Assembly: GCF_008710745.1 (NCBI RefSeq)
Contig: NZ_VYSA01000001.1
Location: 124,001 to 188,000, forward strand
From: Microbacterium rhizomatis
GTDB taxonomy: Bacteria; Actinomycetota; Actinomycetes; Actinomycetales; Microbacteriaceae
Length of the DNA: 64,000 nucleotides
Reading direction: 5' to 3'
Positions 33,309 through 41,037 of the stretch are shown here, piece after piece (position 1 is the stretch's first letter; every line of letters starts with the position of its first letter). The notes under the pieces were generated by a model. That model ran no database searches. It was not told the origin of the DNA and worked only from the letters and a program-made list of their open reading frames with translations. A program made the position numbers and the translations under genes.

Positions 33309-33622
33309 GTCACCCGCGGCTTCCGCGGCCGGCGGCCGATCAGGGTGAAGAGCGCAGGCACGAGGAACGCGGCGCACAGGGGGTACGAGAAGTCTTCGAT
33401 CGGTGCGAGCCCGATGCGGATGCCGCTCACGTGCGTGGTCGGGTAGGTGAACAGCCCGGCCGCGATCATGAGGTTGTCGAAGACGGCGGTCAGGACGACC
33501 AGGATCACCGCGGCGATGGTGGATGCCAGCATCCGGCGCCCGAAAGCCGGTCGCCGCACCGTGCACAGTGTCACCACGAGTGTGGCGATGACGAAGGGGA
33601 GGACGATGAGCGGATAGGTCAT
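33305..33622 (-). CDS. crtYf: C50 carotenoid epsilon-cyclase subunit CrtYf-like
   Basis: A 105-residue membrane protein with three helices and the heterodimeric lycopene-cyclase core FDNLMIAAGLFTYP...GIRIGLAPIEDFSYPLCAAFLVP. Together with the preceding small protein it forms the cyclase that closes the rings of C50 carotenoids. The ATG overlaps the crtYe stop (ATGA). Which ring type is produced cannot be read from the sequence. Confidence 0.87.
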   Translation of the reverse strand: MTYPLIVLPFVIATLVVTLCTVRRPAFGRRMLASTIAAVILVVLTAVFDNLMIAAGLFTYPTTHVSGIRIGLAPIEDFSYPLCAAFLVPALFTLIGRRPRKPRVT

Positions 33623-33975
33623 GAATCTCGTCCGTCCTCATCACCCGGTGCCGAGCGCCCGGGTCTCCGCGCGAGCCGCCGGTTCGCCCAGCCCGATGCG
33701 ACCACAGCGAGGTAGCACAGGAAGGCGAGGAAGAAGGGCTCTTCGATCGGAAGCTGCGGCGCCAGATCGATGCCGAGGAGAAGGGCGCTCCCACCCTTGA
33801 CGAACACGCCTGTCGCGATCCCGACGGCGTCCCAGACGAGGAAGAACGTCGTGCCGATGACGATCGACACGGTGGTGCGCACCGGTGCCCGCCAGAACGC
33901 GAGCGACAGACGAGCGTCGATCGCGACGATCCCCGCGGCGGACACGAGGATTGCGATCAGATAGATTCCGGGCAC
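33619..33975 (-). CDS. crtYe: C50 carotenoid epsilon-cyclase subunit CrtYe-like
   Basis: A 118-residue membrane protein with three helices and the paired-subunit signature FLVWDAVGIATGVFVKG...LPIEEPFFLAFLCYLA. GTG start after AGGTTG, 24 bases beyond crtI, the only non-overlapping junction of the operon. The acidic PIEE of this subunit and PIED of CrtYf are the conserved catalytic-type motifs of this cyclase class. Confidence 0.87.
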   Translation of the reverse strand: MPGIYLIAILVSAAGIVAIDARLSLAFWRAPVRTTVSIVIGTTFFLVWDAVGIATGVFVKGGSALLLGIDLAPQLPIEEPFFLAFLCYLAVVASGWANRRLARRPGRSAPGDEDGRDS

Positions 33976-33999
33976 GTCGCAACCTGGGTCATGACCGGC

Positions 34000-35601
34000 T
34001 CACGGCTGGGGCACAGCGACGATCGGCTCGGCGAGGGGGCCGGGCGTGTGGTCGCCCCGAAGTCGCTTGAGCACCAGCTCCGCCGAGATGAGGCACATGG
34101 GCAGACCGATTCCGGGGAGCGTCGACGCGCCGGCGTAGAAGAGGCCCTCGACGTGCTTCGACGCGTTCCGCGGGCGGAACACCGCACTCTGCCCGAGAGT
34201 GTGGGCGAGTCCGAGCGAGTTGCCTCGCCATGCGTGCAGGTCATCGGCGAAGTCGCCCGGGGCGACCGTGCGGCGAACGACGATCCGCTCTGCGAGATCG
34301 GGGATGCCGCACCACTCCGCGATCTGTTCGATCACGCGATCGGCAGCGGCCTCCACGCGGGCATCGCCGTCGCCGTCGACGCCGCCGTGGCCGAGGGCCG
34401 GGTCTGCCGGGATCGGGACGAGGATGAACAGGTTCTCGGAGTCCGCCGGAGCGGTGGCGGGGTCGGTCGCGCTCGGCCGGCAGATGTAGATCGACGCCGG
34501 GTCGGGGATGTGCGCGTCCTCGCCGAAGATCGCCTCGAAGTTCGCCCGCCAGTCCGCCGTGAACAGCAGGGTGTGGTGGGGAAGGTGGGGGATGCCGCCC
34601 CGCACTCCGAGCATGATCAGCAGCGCTCCGGGGCTCGGGGTCTTCTTCGCCCACCACGTCTCGGGATAGGTCTGCAGAGCGCGGGGGAGGAGCGCAGTCT
34701 CGGTGTGGTGCAGATCTGCGGTGGAGACGACGAGGTCGGCCGCGACGATCGATCCGTCCGCGAGACGGACGCCGGTGGCCACCGCACCCGACCTGCCTGG
34801 GCTGGTCGTCTCGATGGCGACGACGTCTGCGCCCGTGCGGATCTGCACGCCGGCCGCCCGAGCGAGTCGCTCGACCGCCTCGATGACCGTGGTCAGGCCG
34901 CCCTGGGGGTAGAGGACTCCTTCGTCGAGGTCCAGGTGGCTCATGAGGTGGTAGAGACTCGGTACCCCGTACGGCGAACCGCCGAGGAACACGGCGGGGT
35001 AGCCGAGGACCTGGCGCAGGCGCTGATCGGTGAATCTCGTGTCGATGTACGAGGCGAGCGATCTGGTCAAGAGCGGAGCGAGCTGCGGCAGGCGCCGCAG
35101 GAGTGCGGGGTCGCGGAGCCCCGCGGTCGTCTCGTACGTGTCGTAGAGGAACCGCGTGACGGCGAGTTCGTACGCGTCTCCGGCGGAGTCGAGGTAGTCG
35201 TCCAGCAGTTCGCCGGCGCCGGGCTCGACCGACTCGAACAGTCCGGTCGCGGCGGAGCGCCCCGATCGGATGTCGAGGGGGGCGTCCGCCCCCTCGGTGT
35301 ACACGCGGTAGGCAGGCTCGAGGGGGACGAGGTCGAGCTCTCGCTCGGCAGTCGTTCCCATGAGGCGGAAGAAGTGCTCGAACACCTCGGGCATGAGGTA
35401 CCAGCTCGGCCCGGTGTCGAACCGGAACCCGTCGCGTTCCCACGTGCCGGCGCGTCCGCCGAGTTCGTCGCGCGCCTCCAGGACCGTGACACGGTGCCCG
35501 TCGAGGGTCAGGAGGCATGCTGTCGCGAGCCCGGCGATGCCACCGCCGATCACGACGACGTTGCGCGCACCCAGAGGGCGCCCGCTCGACCGCCGGCTCA
35601 C
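34000..35601 (-). CDS. crtI: Phytoene desaturase
   Basis: A 533-residue FAD-dependent desaturase that converts phytoene to lycopene. The N-terminal dinucleotide motif VVIGGGIAGLATACLL...EARDELGGRAG (about 13-45) is followed by FDTGPSWYLMPEVFEHFF. The C-terminal CrtI signature GLFYAGASTLPGIGLPMCLISAELV is present. The GTG start overlaps the crtB stop (GTGA). Length is typical. Confidence 0.93.
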   Translation of the reverse strand: MSRRSSGRPLGARNVVVIGGGIAGLATACLLTLDGHRVTVLEARDELGGRAGTWERDGFRFDTGPSWYLMPEVFEHFFRLMGTTAERELDLVPLEPAYRVYTEGADAPLDIRSGRSAATGLFESVEPGAGELLDDYLDSAGDAYELAVTRFLYDTYETTAGLRDPALLRRLPQLAPLLTRSLASYIDTRFTDQRLRQVLGYPAVFLGGSPYGVPSLYHLMSHLDLDEGVLYPQGGLTTVIEAVERLARAAGVQIRTGADVVAIETTSPGRSGAVATGVRLADGSIVAADLVVSTADLHHTETALLPRALQTYPETWWAKKTPSPGALLIMLGVRGGIPHLPHHTLLFTADWRANFEAIFGEDAHIPDPASIYICRPSATDPATAPADSENLFILVPIPADPALGHGGVDGDGDARVEAAADRVIEQIAEWCGIPDLAERIVVRRTVAPGDFADDLHAWRGNSLGLAHTLGQSAVFRPRNASKHVEGLFYAGASTLPGIGLPMCLISAELVLKRLRGDHTPGPLAEPIVAVPQP

Positions 35602-36467
35602 GCGCGAGCCCCTCGGGGCGAGAGGCCCAGGACGGCGCGTGCGGCCAGAACCGCCTTGACCGGGTCGGGGACCCGTACGCGCGTGCCGGAGTCACCCTGA
35701 CGACGGAGCCTGGTGGCCAGTTCGGCGAACAGATCGTGCGCGACGGCCACGGCACGTCGACAGTCCGCGGGTAGGCGCGGGATCACCGCCGAGGCGGCGG
35801 CGAGGTCGCCGTCGATGCGGTCGAGCACGCTCGCGCGCGTCTGCCCTGCCGTGCCGAGGCCCAGGTAGTCGCGCCCCAGCCCCTCCGAGTCGTCGGCGTG
35901 GTCGCGCAGGAAGTTGACGTCCTGGAATGCCGCGCCCAGCCGTCGCGCGCCGTCGATGAGGTCATCGGCGGGAACGACGGGATGCTGTCGCCCCGCGTTC
36001 ACGAACGCCTGGAGGCACATCAGCCCGACCACCTCGGCTGATCCGTACACGTACTCGTCGTGCGAGGCCGCGTCGTGCGTGTGCGTCGTGAGGTCGGTGC
36101 GCATGGACGCGAAGAAAGGCCGGATGAGGTCGGCGCCGATGCCGCATTCGCGCGCGGTCGCGGCGAACGCGTGGACGATCAGGTTGGCGCTGAAGCCCCG
36201 GTCCACGGCCGTGAGCGTCTCAGCCTCGAGCTCGTCGAGCACGAACCGTTCGGCTTCGGGGGAGAGTCCCGCGGCGGCCGCGGGTCCGTCGACGATCTCG
36301 TCCGCGACGCGGACGAGCGCGTAGACGTTGCGGACGTGCGGGCGGACGCGCGGCCCGAGCAGCCGGCTGGCCATTCCGAATGACGTCGAGTAGGACGCGA
36401 TCACGGCGGCCGCGGCATCCCGCGCCGTCTTGTCGTAGAGGGCGAGGCCCGTGGGGTGCGCCGTCAC
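35598..36467 (-). CDS. crtB: Phytoene synthase
   Basis: A 289-residue squalene/phytoene synthase that condenses two geranylgeranyl diphosphates. The two Mg-binding motifs are RVADEIVD (about 53) and QDVNFLRDHADD (about 180), with the LGRDYLGL segment next. The substrate-binding helix has YSTSFGMASRLLGP near the N terminus. GTG start overlapping the crtE stop. Confidence 0.93.
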   Translation of the reverse strand: MTAHPTGLALYDKTARDAAAAVIASYSTSFGMASRLLGPRVRPHVRNVYALVRVADEIVDGPAAAAGLSPEAERFVLDELEAETLTAVDRGFSANLIVHAFAATARECGIGADLIRPFFASMRTDLTTHTHDAASHDEYVYGSAEVVGLMCLQAFVNAGRQHPVVPADDLIDGARRLGAAFQDVNFLRDHADDSEGLGRDYLGLGTAGQTRASVLDRIDGDLAAASAVIPRLPADCRRAVAVAHDLFAELATRLRRQGDSGTRVRVPDPVKAVLAARAVLGLSPRGARA

Positions 36468-37531
36468 GGCATCCTCCCGGCGACCATGGTCGTGAGACTC
36501 CGCAGCAGCCCGCAGACCTCTGCGGGGAGCGCAGCGGACGATGCCTCCTCGCGCGCGGACGCAAGGGTCTCGTCGATCACGTCGACGAGCCGTTCGCGCG
36601 CGCCGCTCTCGTCGAGGATCCGCTGGGCCTCGCGCACCGCGATCGGTCCGGTGTGGGCGAGGGCCAACGCATCGTTGACGAGGTGCCAGCTGGGTGTGTC
36701 GCGGGCCATCGCGACAAGTGGAGTGCGCTTCGCTTCGCGCAGATCACCGCCGGTGGCCCGCCCCGCCTGGCTCGACGTGCCGAACGCGCCGATCAGATCG
36801 TCCACGAGCTGGAACGCGAGGCCGAGTCGACCCCCGAACCGCTCCAGGGCGGCGAGGGCTTCGGGGGAAGCTCCGGCCAGAGCCCCTCCGGCGCGCAGCG
36901 GCGCGCTGAACGAGTACACGGCGGTCTTGTCGTGTGCGGCCGCAAGGATGGCGTCCGAGTCGGCGTGGTCCCACGCGACCGCGTGCTCGACGTCGGCTAG
37001 CTCGCCGGCGACCGAGACGAACACGGCGTCGTCGAGCAGGTCCATGAGCTCCCCGCGCACGGCGGGCGTGGTGTCGGCGAGGGCGAGAAGGCGCGCCGCC
37101 TCGTGCAGCAGCAGGTCTCCGGCCAGGATGGCGGCCGCATCTCCCAGCAGGGCCGCACCCGTGGCATCCGCCCCACGCATCCGTCCGCGCTGTCGGAACT
37201 CTCCGGCGACGTCGGGGATGCCGCGTCGTTCGGTGTCGTGGTCGATGACGTCGTCGTGCACGACGAACGCGGTGTGGAGGATCTCGAAGGCGGCGGCGAC
37301 GGGGTAGAGCGCCGGCGTCGATGCGGCGTCGCCGCCGAACGCTTCGAAGGCCGCCACGACGAGCGCAGGGCGAAATCGCTTGCCGCCCGCCGCCGCGCGT
37401 GTGATCGCCTCGGCGAGTGCGGCCGCGCCGTCGCCGAGCTCCTGAGACCGGACGCGGATGCGCGCCAGGGCCGTGTCGATCGTCTCGTCGATGGCGACGC
37501 GAGCGGTCGGATCCGCGGCGAGGACGATCAT
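36464..37531 (-). CDS. crtE: Geranylgeranyl diphosphate synthase
   Basis: A 355-residue all-helical polyprenyl synthase. The first aspartate motif is VVHDDVIDHDTERRG (about 85-99). The second is QLVDDLIGAFG, with Gly in the final position as common in actinobacterial CrtE/IdsA. GGKRFRP lies near residue 52. ATG overlaps the idi stop (ATGA). It supplies the C20 precursor of the operon. Confidence 0.92.
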   Translation of the reverse strand: MIVLAADPTARVAIDETIDTALARIRVRSQELGDGAAALAEAITRAAAGGKRFRPALVVAAFEAFGGDAASTPALYPVAAAFEILHTAFVVHDDVIDHDTERRGIPDVAGEFRQRGRMRGADATGAALLGDAAAILAGDLLLHEAARLLALADTTPAVRGELMDLLDDAVFVSVAGELADVEHAVAWDHADSDAILAAAHDKTAVYSFSAPLRAGGALAGASPEALAALERFGGRLGLAFQLVDDLIGAFGTSSQAGRATGGDLREAKRTPLVAMARDTPSWHLVNDALALAHTGPIAVREAQRILDESGARERLVDVIDETLASAREEASSAALPAEVCGLLRSLTTMVAGRMP

Positions 37532-38103
37532 GATGCTCGTCGACGCTCCGTCGGCAGCGTCATCCCGAACATGCGCAGCTGCGGAGCCTGGAGGACCAGC
37601 CACGGACTGAACGCCCAGGGGGTGGCGGTGAGGGATGCGGCGAGGTCGGCGGGATCGACCCATTCCGTGTCAGCCACCTCGAGCGGGTTCGGGGCGGGGG
37701 CGTCGGAGGTGCGGGCGATGTAGACCGGGCAGACCTCGTGCTCGACGATCCCGCTCGCATCCACCGCGCGGTAGCGGAACTGGGGGAGCGCGAGCTCGAT
37801 CTCGCTCAGGGTGATCCCGAGCTCGAAGTCGGCCCGGCGCTCGACGGCGGCGATCATCGCTTCGTCCGGCCGGGGGTGACCGCAGAACGAGTTGGTCCAG
37901 ACGCCGGGCCACGTGGTCTTCGAGAGCGCGCGGCGGGTCACGAGCAGCTTGCCCTCATCGCTCAGCACGTAGCAGGAGAATGCGAGGTGCAATGCCGTGT
38001 CGGTGCTGTGCACACTGCTCTTCGGTGCCGTTCCGATCTCACGGCCTGCGTCATCCAGGAGAACCACCGAGTCGGAGTCCATCACAATGTCGGCATCAGT
38101 CAC
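37528..38103 (-). CDS. idi: Type I isopentenyl-diphosphate delta-isomerase
   Basis: A 191-residue Nudix-fold isomerase interconverting IPP and DMAPP. Catalytic Cys in NSFCGHPRP (about 68) and Glu in IVEHEVCPVY are present, as is LVTRRALSKTTWPGVW. The GTG at 38103 is chosen because GGAG lies six bases upstream; an ATG seven codons later is possible. First gene of the carotenoid operon, facing the MarR gene across an 87-base intergenic region with a palindrome. Confidence 0.9.
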   Translation of the reverse strand: MTDADIVMDSDSVVLLDDAGREIGTAPKSSVHSTDTALHLAFSCYVLSDEGKLLVTRRALSKTTWPGVWTNSFCGHPRPDEAMIAAVERRADFELGITLSEIELALPQFRYRAVDASGIVEHEVCPVYIARTSDAPAPNPLEVADTEWVDPADLAASLTATPWAFSPWLVLQAPQLRMFGMTLPTERRRAS

Positions 38104-38127
38104 GGTGTCTCCATCTTGCTCGCTGAA

Positions 38128-38148
38128 ATCGCTAGTTTTTCTAGCGAT
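38128..38148. promoter_or_regulatory. Candidate MarR operator between idi and its regulator
   Basis: ATCGCTAG and CTAGCGAT form a perfect inverted repeat around five T residues. With three mismatches the symmetry extends to 17-base arms (about 38121-38155). It sits between the divergent idi and MarR genes, where one bound repressor could block both promoters. Confidence 0.65.
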
Positions 38149-38190
38149 GGCAGTGAGACGATAATACAAGCGGCGGGAGGGGGTGTCCAC

Positions 38191-38697
38191 ATGACAGGAC
38201 CTTGGGTCGCTGAATCGGAGCACGACCGCGCGGTGATCGAGGCGTTGCAGGGCGTGCGTGCTTTCAGCGACGCGATCGACCGCATGAACGGCGGGATGAA
38301 GGACGACATGGCGATCAACGCCACCGACCTCGCGGCTCTGCGAATGCTCATCATGCGCGAGCAGCGTGACGAGACCGTCAGTCCCCATGAACTGGCCAGG
38401 CATCTGCGAATCTCGACCGCCTCGACCACCAAGCTCCTCGACCGCCTGACTGCGTCGGGCCACCTCGAGCGGCGCGCGCACCCACGCGATCGACGCTCTC
38501 GCGTCGTGGTTCTCACGGACGAATCGAAGACCTCCTTCTTCCGTCATTTCGGCGAGAATCTGCGCGCCATGCGCGGTGTCGCCGACGAGTACACCACCGA
38601 AGAACTCCAGGTCATCGTTCGGTTCATGGCTGACATGAGCGTCGCGATCGACCCCGACGCCCGTCACGCAAAGCCCACCCGTGTCGACGCGGGCTGA
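38191..38697 (+). CDS. MarR-family regulator, CrtR-like
   Basis: A 168-residue winged-helix protein. The recognition region PHELARHLRISTASTTKLLDRLTASGHLERRAHPRDRRSRVV (about 65-110) is a typical MarR helix-turn-helix and wing, flanked by dimerisation helices. GGGAGGGG precedes the ATG and GATAAT lies about 27 bases upstream. In Corynebacterium a MarR-type CrtR beside the crt operon represses it and responds to geranylgeranyl diphosphate. The same logic is inferred here from position and the shared palindrome. Confidence 0.82.
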   Translation: MTGPWVAESEHDRAVIEALQGVRAFSDAIDRMNGGMKDDMAINATDLAALRMLIMREQRDETVSPHELARHLRISTASTTKLLDRLTASGHLERRAHPRDRRSRVVVLTDESKTSFFRHFGENLRAMRGVADEYTTEELQVIVRFMADMSVAIDPDARHAKPTRVDAG

Positions 38698-38707
38698 GAT
38701 CGCGTGC

Positions 38708-38713
38708 TAAGCT
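38708..38713 (+). promoter_or_regulatory. -10 element of the tRNA-fMet gene
   Basis: TAAGCT preceded by TGC (extended -10 type) ends 12 bases before the mature 5' end of the tRNA. The -35 is weak. Confidence 0.5.
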
Positions 38714-38725
38714 CGATTCTTGTGC

Positions 38726-38799
38726 CGCGGGGTGGAGCAGCTCGGTAGCTCGCTGGGCTCATAACCCAGAGGTCGCAGGTTCAAATCCTGTCCCCGCAA
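38726..38799 (+). tRNA. Initiator tRNA-fMet (anticodon CAT)
   Basis: A 74-base cloverleaf. The acceptor 5' CGCGGGG pairs with CCCCGCA, leaving the C1-A72 mismatch that marks an initiator. The anticodon arm CTGGGCTCATAACCCAG has the three G-C pairs required for P-site entry, and the T arm is GCAGGTTCAAATCCTGT. The 3' CCA is not encoded (discriminator A followed by CGA), so it must be added enzymatically. Confidence 0.97.
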
Positions 38800-38805
38800 C
38801 GAAAA

Positions 38806-38838
38806 GACGAAGGCCCCGGTACCCCCGGGGCCTTCGTC
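38806..38838 (+). terminator. Hairpin terminator of tRNA-fMet
   Basis: Perfect 14-base arms (gacgaaggccccgg / ccggggccttcgtc) around a five-base loop, seven bases after the tRNA. The GC-rich stem has no T-run but is well placed. Confidence 0.8.
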
Positions 38839-38911
38839 GTACGACCCTCGAGCGCCCTCGCGTCCTCGGTGCGGCGGTCCCGCACCGCTCAGGCCGTGGC
38901 ATATTGGCTGG

Positions 38912-39652
38912 ATGCCGGCCAGCGAAGACGACGACCGCGAGCTGATGGACCTTCGGCGGAAGGTGTACGGGCCCGACGAGGAGGGTGCGGTCACAGACGC
39001 CGACCTGCGTCGGCTGCGAGAACTGGAGGACGCCGAACGGAGCGATGCCGCTGACCGGCCGACGCTCCAGCCATCGCCGGCCACCGCCGATCCGCCCGAG
39101 CCGGGGCCAGGGGGTGATCCCGAGGCCGGCGAACCGCCGGCGTCTACTCACCCACATCCTGGGCAACCGGTCGGCGGCCTGTCACGTGTCGGCTGGCTGG
39201 CGGTCGCCGCCGGAGCCGCCGCGACGCTGGCGCTCGGGGTGTGGGCCGGATCAGCGTGGGGCGGATCAGCGTGGGCCGGTGCGTCCGCTCCGCGCACGCT
39301 GCCCGAGTTCGACACCGTGCAGACCGACGAAGACATGGTGCCCGCGCGCTTCCTCGTCGGCGATCAGCGAGTCGATCCGGCGACCGTGCGGTTCATCGCG
39401 GTGATCGACGGGCACTTCATCGCCGTCGCGCGGCCGGCCGATTACGACGGCGTCTGCATCCTCGGTTTCGGCTCGGGAAGGGGCGCAGGCTCGCCCGACT
39501 CGGTCACGTGCTCCGACAGCGCATCTCCGTCCGGGTCGGACGGACCGATCGCCCTGACGATCGACGAGGGGCTGGAAATCGCGATCGGCGAGACGAACAC
39601 CGAGGGCGACAGGGTGCGATTGTCCGAGAGCGTGACGGCCTACCGGCGCTAG
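38912..39652 (+). CDS. Single-pass membrane protein of unknown function
   Basis: A 246-residue protein with an acidic, helical cytoplasmic N terminus (DDRELMDLRRKVYGPDEEGAVTDADLRRLREL), a Pro-rich linker, one membrane helix (about 95-118, with a WAGSAWGGSAWAG repeat) and an extracytoplasmic domain of about 120 residues with two cysteines. I do not recognise the family. The ATG lies six bases after CATATT, a weak leaderless-type box. No ribosome site is seen. Confidence 0.75.
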   Translation: MPASEDDDRELMDLRRKVYGPDEEGAVTDADLRRLRELEDAERSDAADRPTLQPSPATADPPEPGPGGDPEAGEPPASTHPHPGQPVGGLSRVGWLAVAAGAAATLALGVWAGSAWGGSAWAGASAPRTLPEFDTVQTDEDMVPARFLVGDQRVDPATVRFIAVIDGHFIAVARPADYDGVCILGFGSGRGAGSPDSVTCSDSASPSGSDGPIALTIDEGLEIAIGETNTEGDRVRLSESVTAYRR

Positions 39653-39708
39653 GCGGCACACGCATACGCAGGTTGCCGTGGCAGCCCGCGGCGGGCGAGG
39701 ATGAGGGA

Positions 39709-40236
39709 ATGTCCACCCCGCGCCGTGACGACCACCGCGAGCAGCGTGTGGACGACCTGGTCGACGGGCGCGACGAGACGGCCGTCGAGCGAGCGGATCG
39801 CAACTGGAACGAGGTCCTGCAGGAGCTGCGAGTGCTGCAGACCGGAACGCAGATCCTTACGGGATTCCTGCTCGCCCTGGCCTTCCAGCCGTCCTTCGCC
39901 GGTCTGACGGACCCGCAGCGCGTCGTCTATCTCACGCTCGTCGTCCTGGCGACGGTGGCGGCGATCTTCGCACTTGCGCCGGTCGCCCTGCACCGGCTCG
40001 TCTTCCGGCAACATGCCAAGGCGCACGTCGTCATGTACGGGCACGTCGCGCTCGTCGCGTCCCTGATCGCCGTGGCGCTGCTTCTGGTCGGCGTGGTCGC
40101 CTTCGTCTTCGACGTCGTGGTGGGCGCTCCGGCGGCCGTGATCGTGATCGTGATCCTCGGAGTCCTGGTCGCCGTACTGTGGGTGGTGGCACCGATCATC
40201 ATCCGCATCCGCAATTCGACGAAAGGCGCCCGATGA
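39709..40236 (+). CDS. DUF6328 family membrane protein
   Basis: A 175-residue protein. The N-terminal ERADRNWNEVLQELRVLQTGTQILTGFLLALAFQ motif is the hallmark of this actinobacterial family. Four hydrophobic helices follow and a short basic tail. Function unknown. The ATG follows GATGAGGGA. The stop overlaps the start of the amidohydrolase (ATGA), so they are co-translated. The open frame extending upstream overlaps the previous gene and is discarded. Confidence 0.8.
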   Translation: MSTPRRDDHREQRVDDLVDGRDETAVERADRNWNEVLQELRVLQTGTQILTGFLLALAFQPSFAGLTDPQRVVYLTLVVLATVAAIFALAPVALHRLVFRQHAKAHVVMYGHVALVASLIAVALLLVGVVAFVFDVVVGAPAAVIVIVILGVLVAVLWVVAPIIIRIRNSTKGAR

Positions 40237-41030
40237 CCGCCCTGGCGATCGCGCAGTTCGCGCCCACCGCCGATCCGTCGGTGAACCTCGCTCATATCGG
40301 AGAACTCGTGGCCCGAGCATCCGGTCGCGGTGCCCGGGTGGTGGTCTTCCCCGAGTATTCGAGCTATTTCGTCGACCCGTTCGACGAAACGCTCCGCACG
40401 CACGCCGAAGGTCTGGACGGATCATTCGTCACAGGCCTCCACGAAATCGCCGGCACGTACGGGGTCGTGATCGTCTCCGGCCTGATCGAGCGCGGTGCCG
40501 ACCAGCGCCGAGTGCGCAACGCCGTCGTCGCCGTCGACGCGGACAGGGTGCTGGCGACCTATCGCAAGCTCCACCTGTACGACGCGTTCGGGCAACGTGA
40601 GTCGGATTGGATCGAGCCCGGCGCGATAGAGCCTCCGGAGACCTTCGAGGTCGACGGCATGCGCTTCGGACTCATGACCTGTTACGACCTGCGGTTCCCC
40701 GAGTCGGCGAGAAGGATCGCGGATGCCGGAGCCGACGCGATCCTCGTGCCGGCAGAGTGGGTGCGCGGGCCGCTCAAAGAGCACCACTGGCGCACGCTGA
40801 TCCACGCTCGGGCGATCGAGAACACGCTCTTCGTCGCTGCATCCGACCACCCCCCGCCGCTCGGCGTGGGCAATTCGATGATCGTGGACCCGCAGGGGGT
40901 CGAGATCGCGGCGATCGGCACTCCCACCGACGTCGCCGTGGCACACCTCGACTCCGAAGCGATCGCACGGGTGCGCAGGGTCAACCCCGCGCTCACGCTG
41001 CGCCGGTTCGTGGTGGCCCCGCGCGACTGA
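40233..41030 (+). CDS. Carbon-nitrogen hydrolase (nitrilase superfamily)
   Basis: A 265-residue amidohydrolase with the Glu-Lys-Cys triad: Glu in VVVFPEYSSYF (about 42), Lys in TYRKLHLYDAFG (about 110) and Cys in LMTCYDLRFPESAR (about 150). Closest in appearance to the Nit/omega-amidase branch, which could repair deaminated glutathione or hydrolyse omega-amides of keto acids. The convergent kynurenine-aminotransferase-like gene ends eight bases away, which fits an omega-amidase/transaminase theme but is only suggestive. Confidence 0.85.
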   Translation: MTALAIAQFAPTADPSVNLAHIGELVARASGRGARVVVFPEYSSYFVDPFDETLRTHAEGLDGSFVTGLHEIAGTYGVVIVSGLIERGADQRRVRNAVVAVDADRVLATYRKLHLYDAFGQRESDWIEPGAIEPPETFEVDGMRFGLMTCYDLRFPESARRIADAGADAILVPAEWVRGPLKEHHWRTLIHARAIENTLFVAASDHPPPLGVGNSMIVDPQGVEIAAIGTPTDVAVAHLDSEAIARVRRVNPALTLRRFVVAPRD

Positions 41031-41037
41031 GGGGCGT

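Noticed and set aside
38912..40236. A single gene formed by the overlapping open frames around 39241-39652
   Set aside because: The upstream part of the second frame is a shadow of the 38912 gene. The DUF6328 motif begins only after the ATG at 39709.
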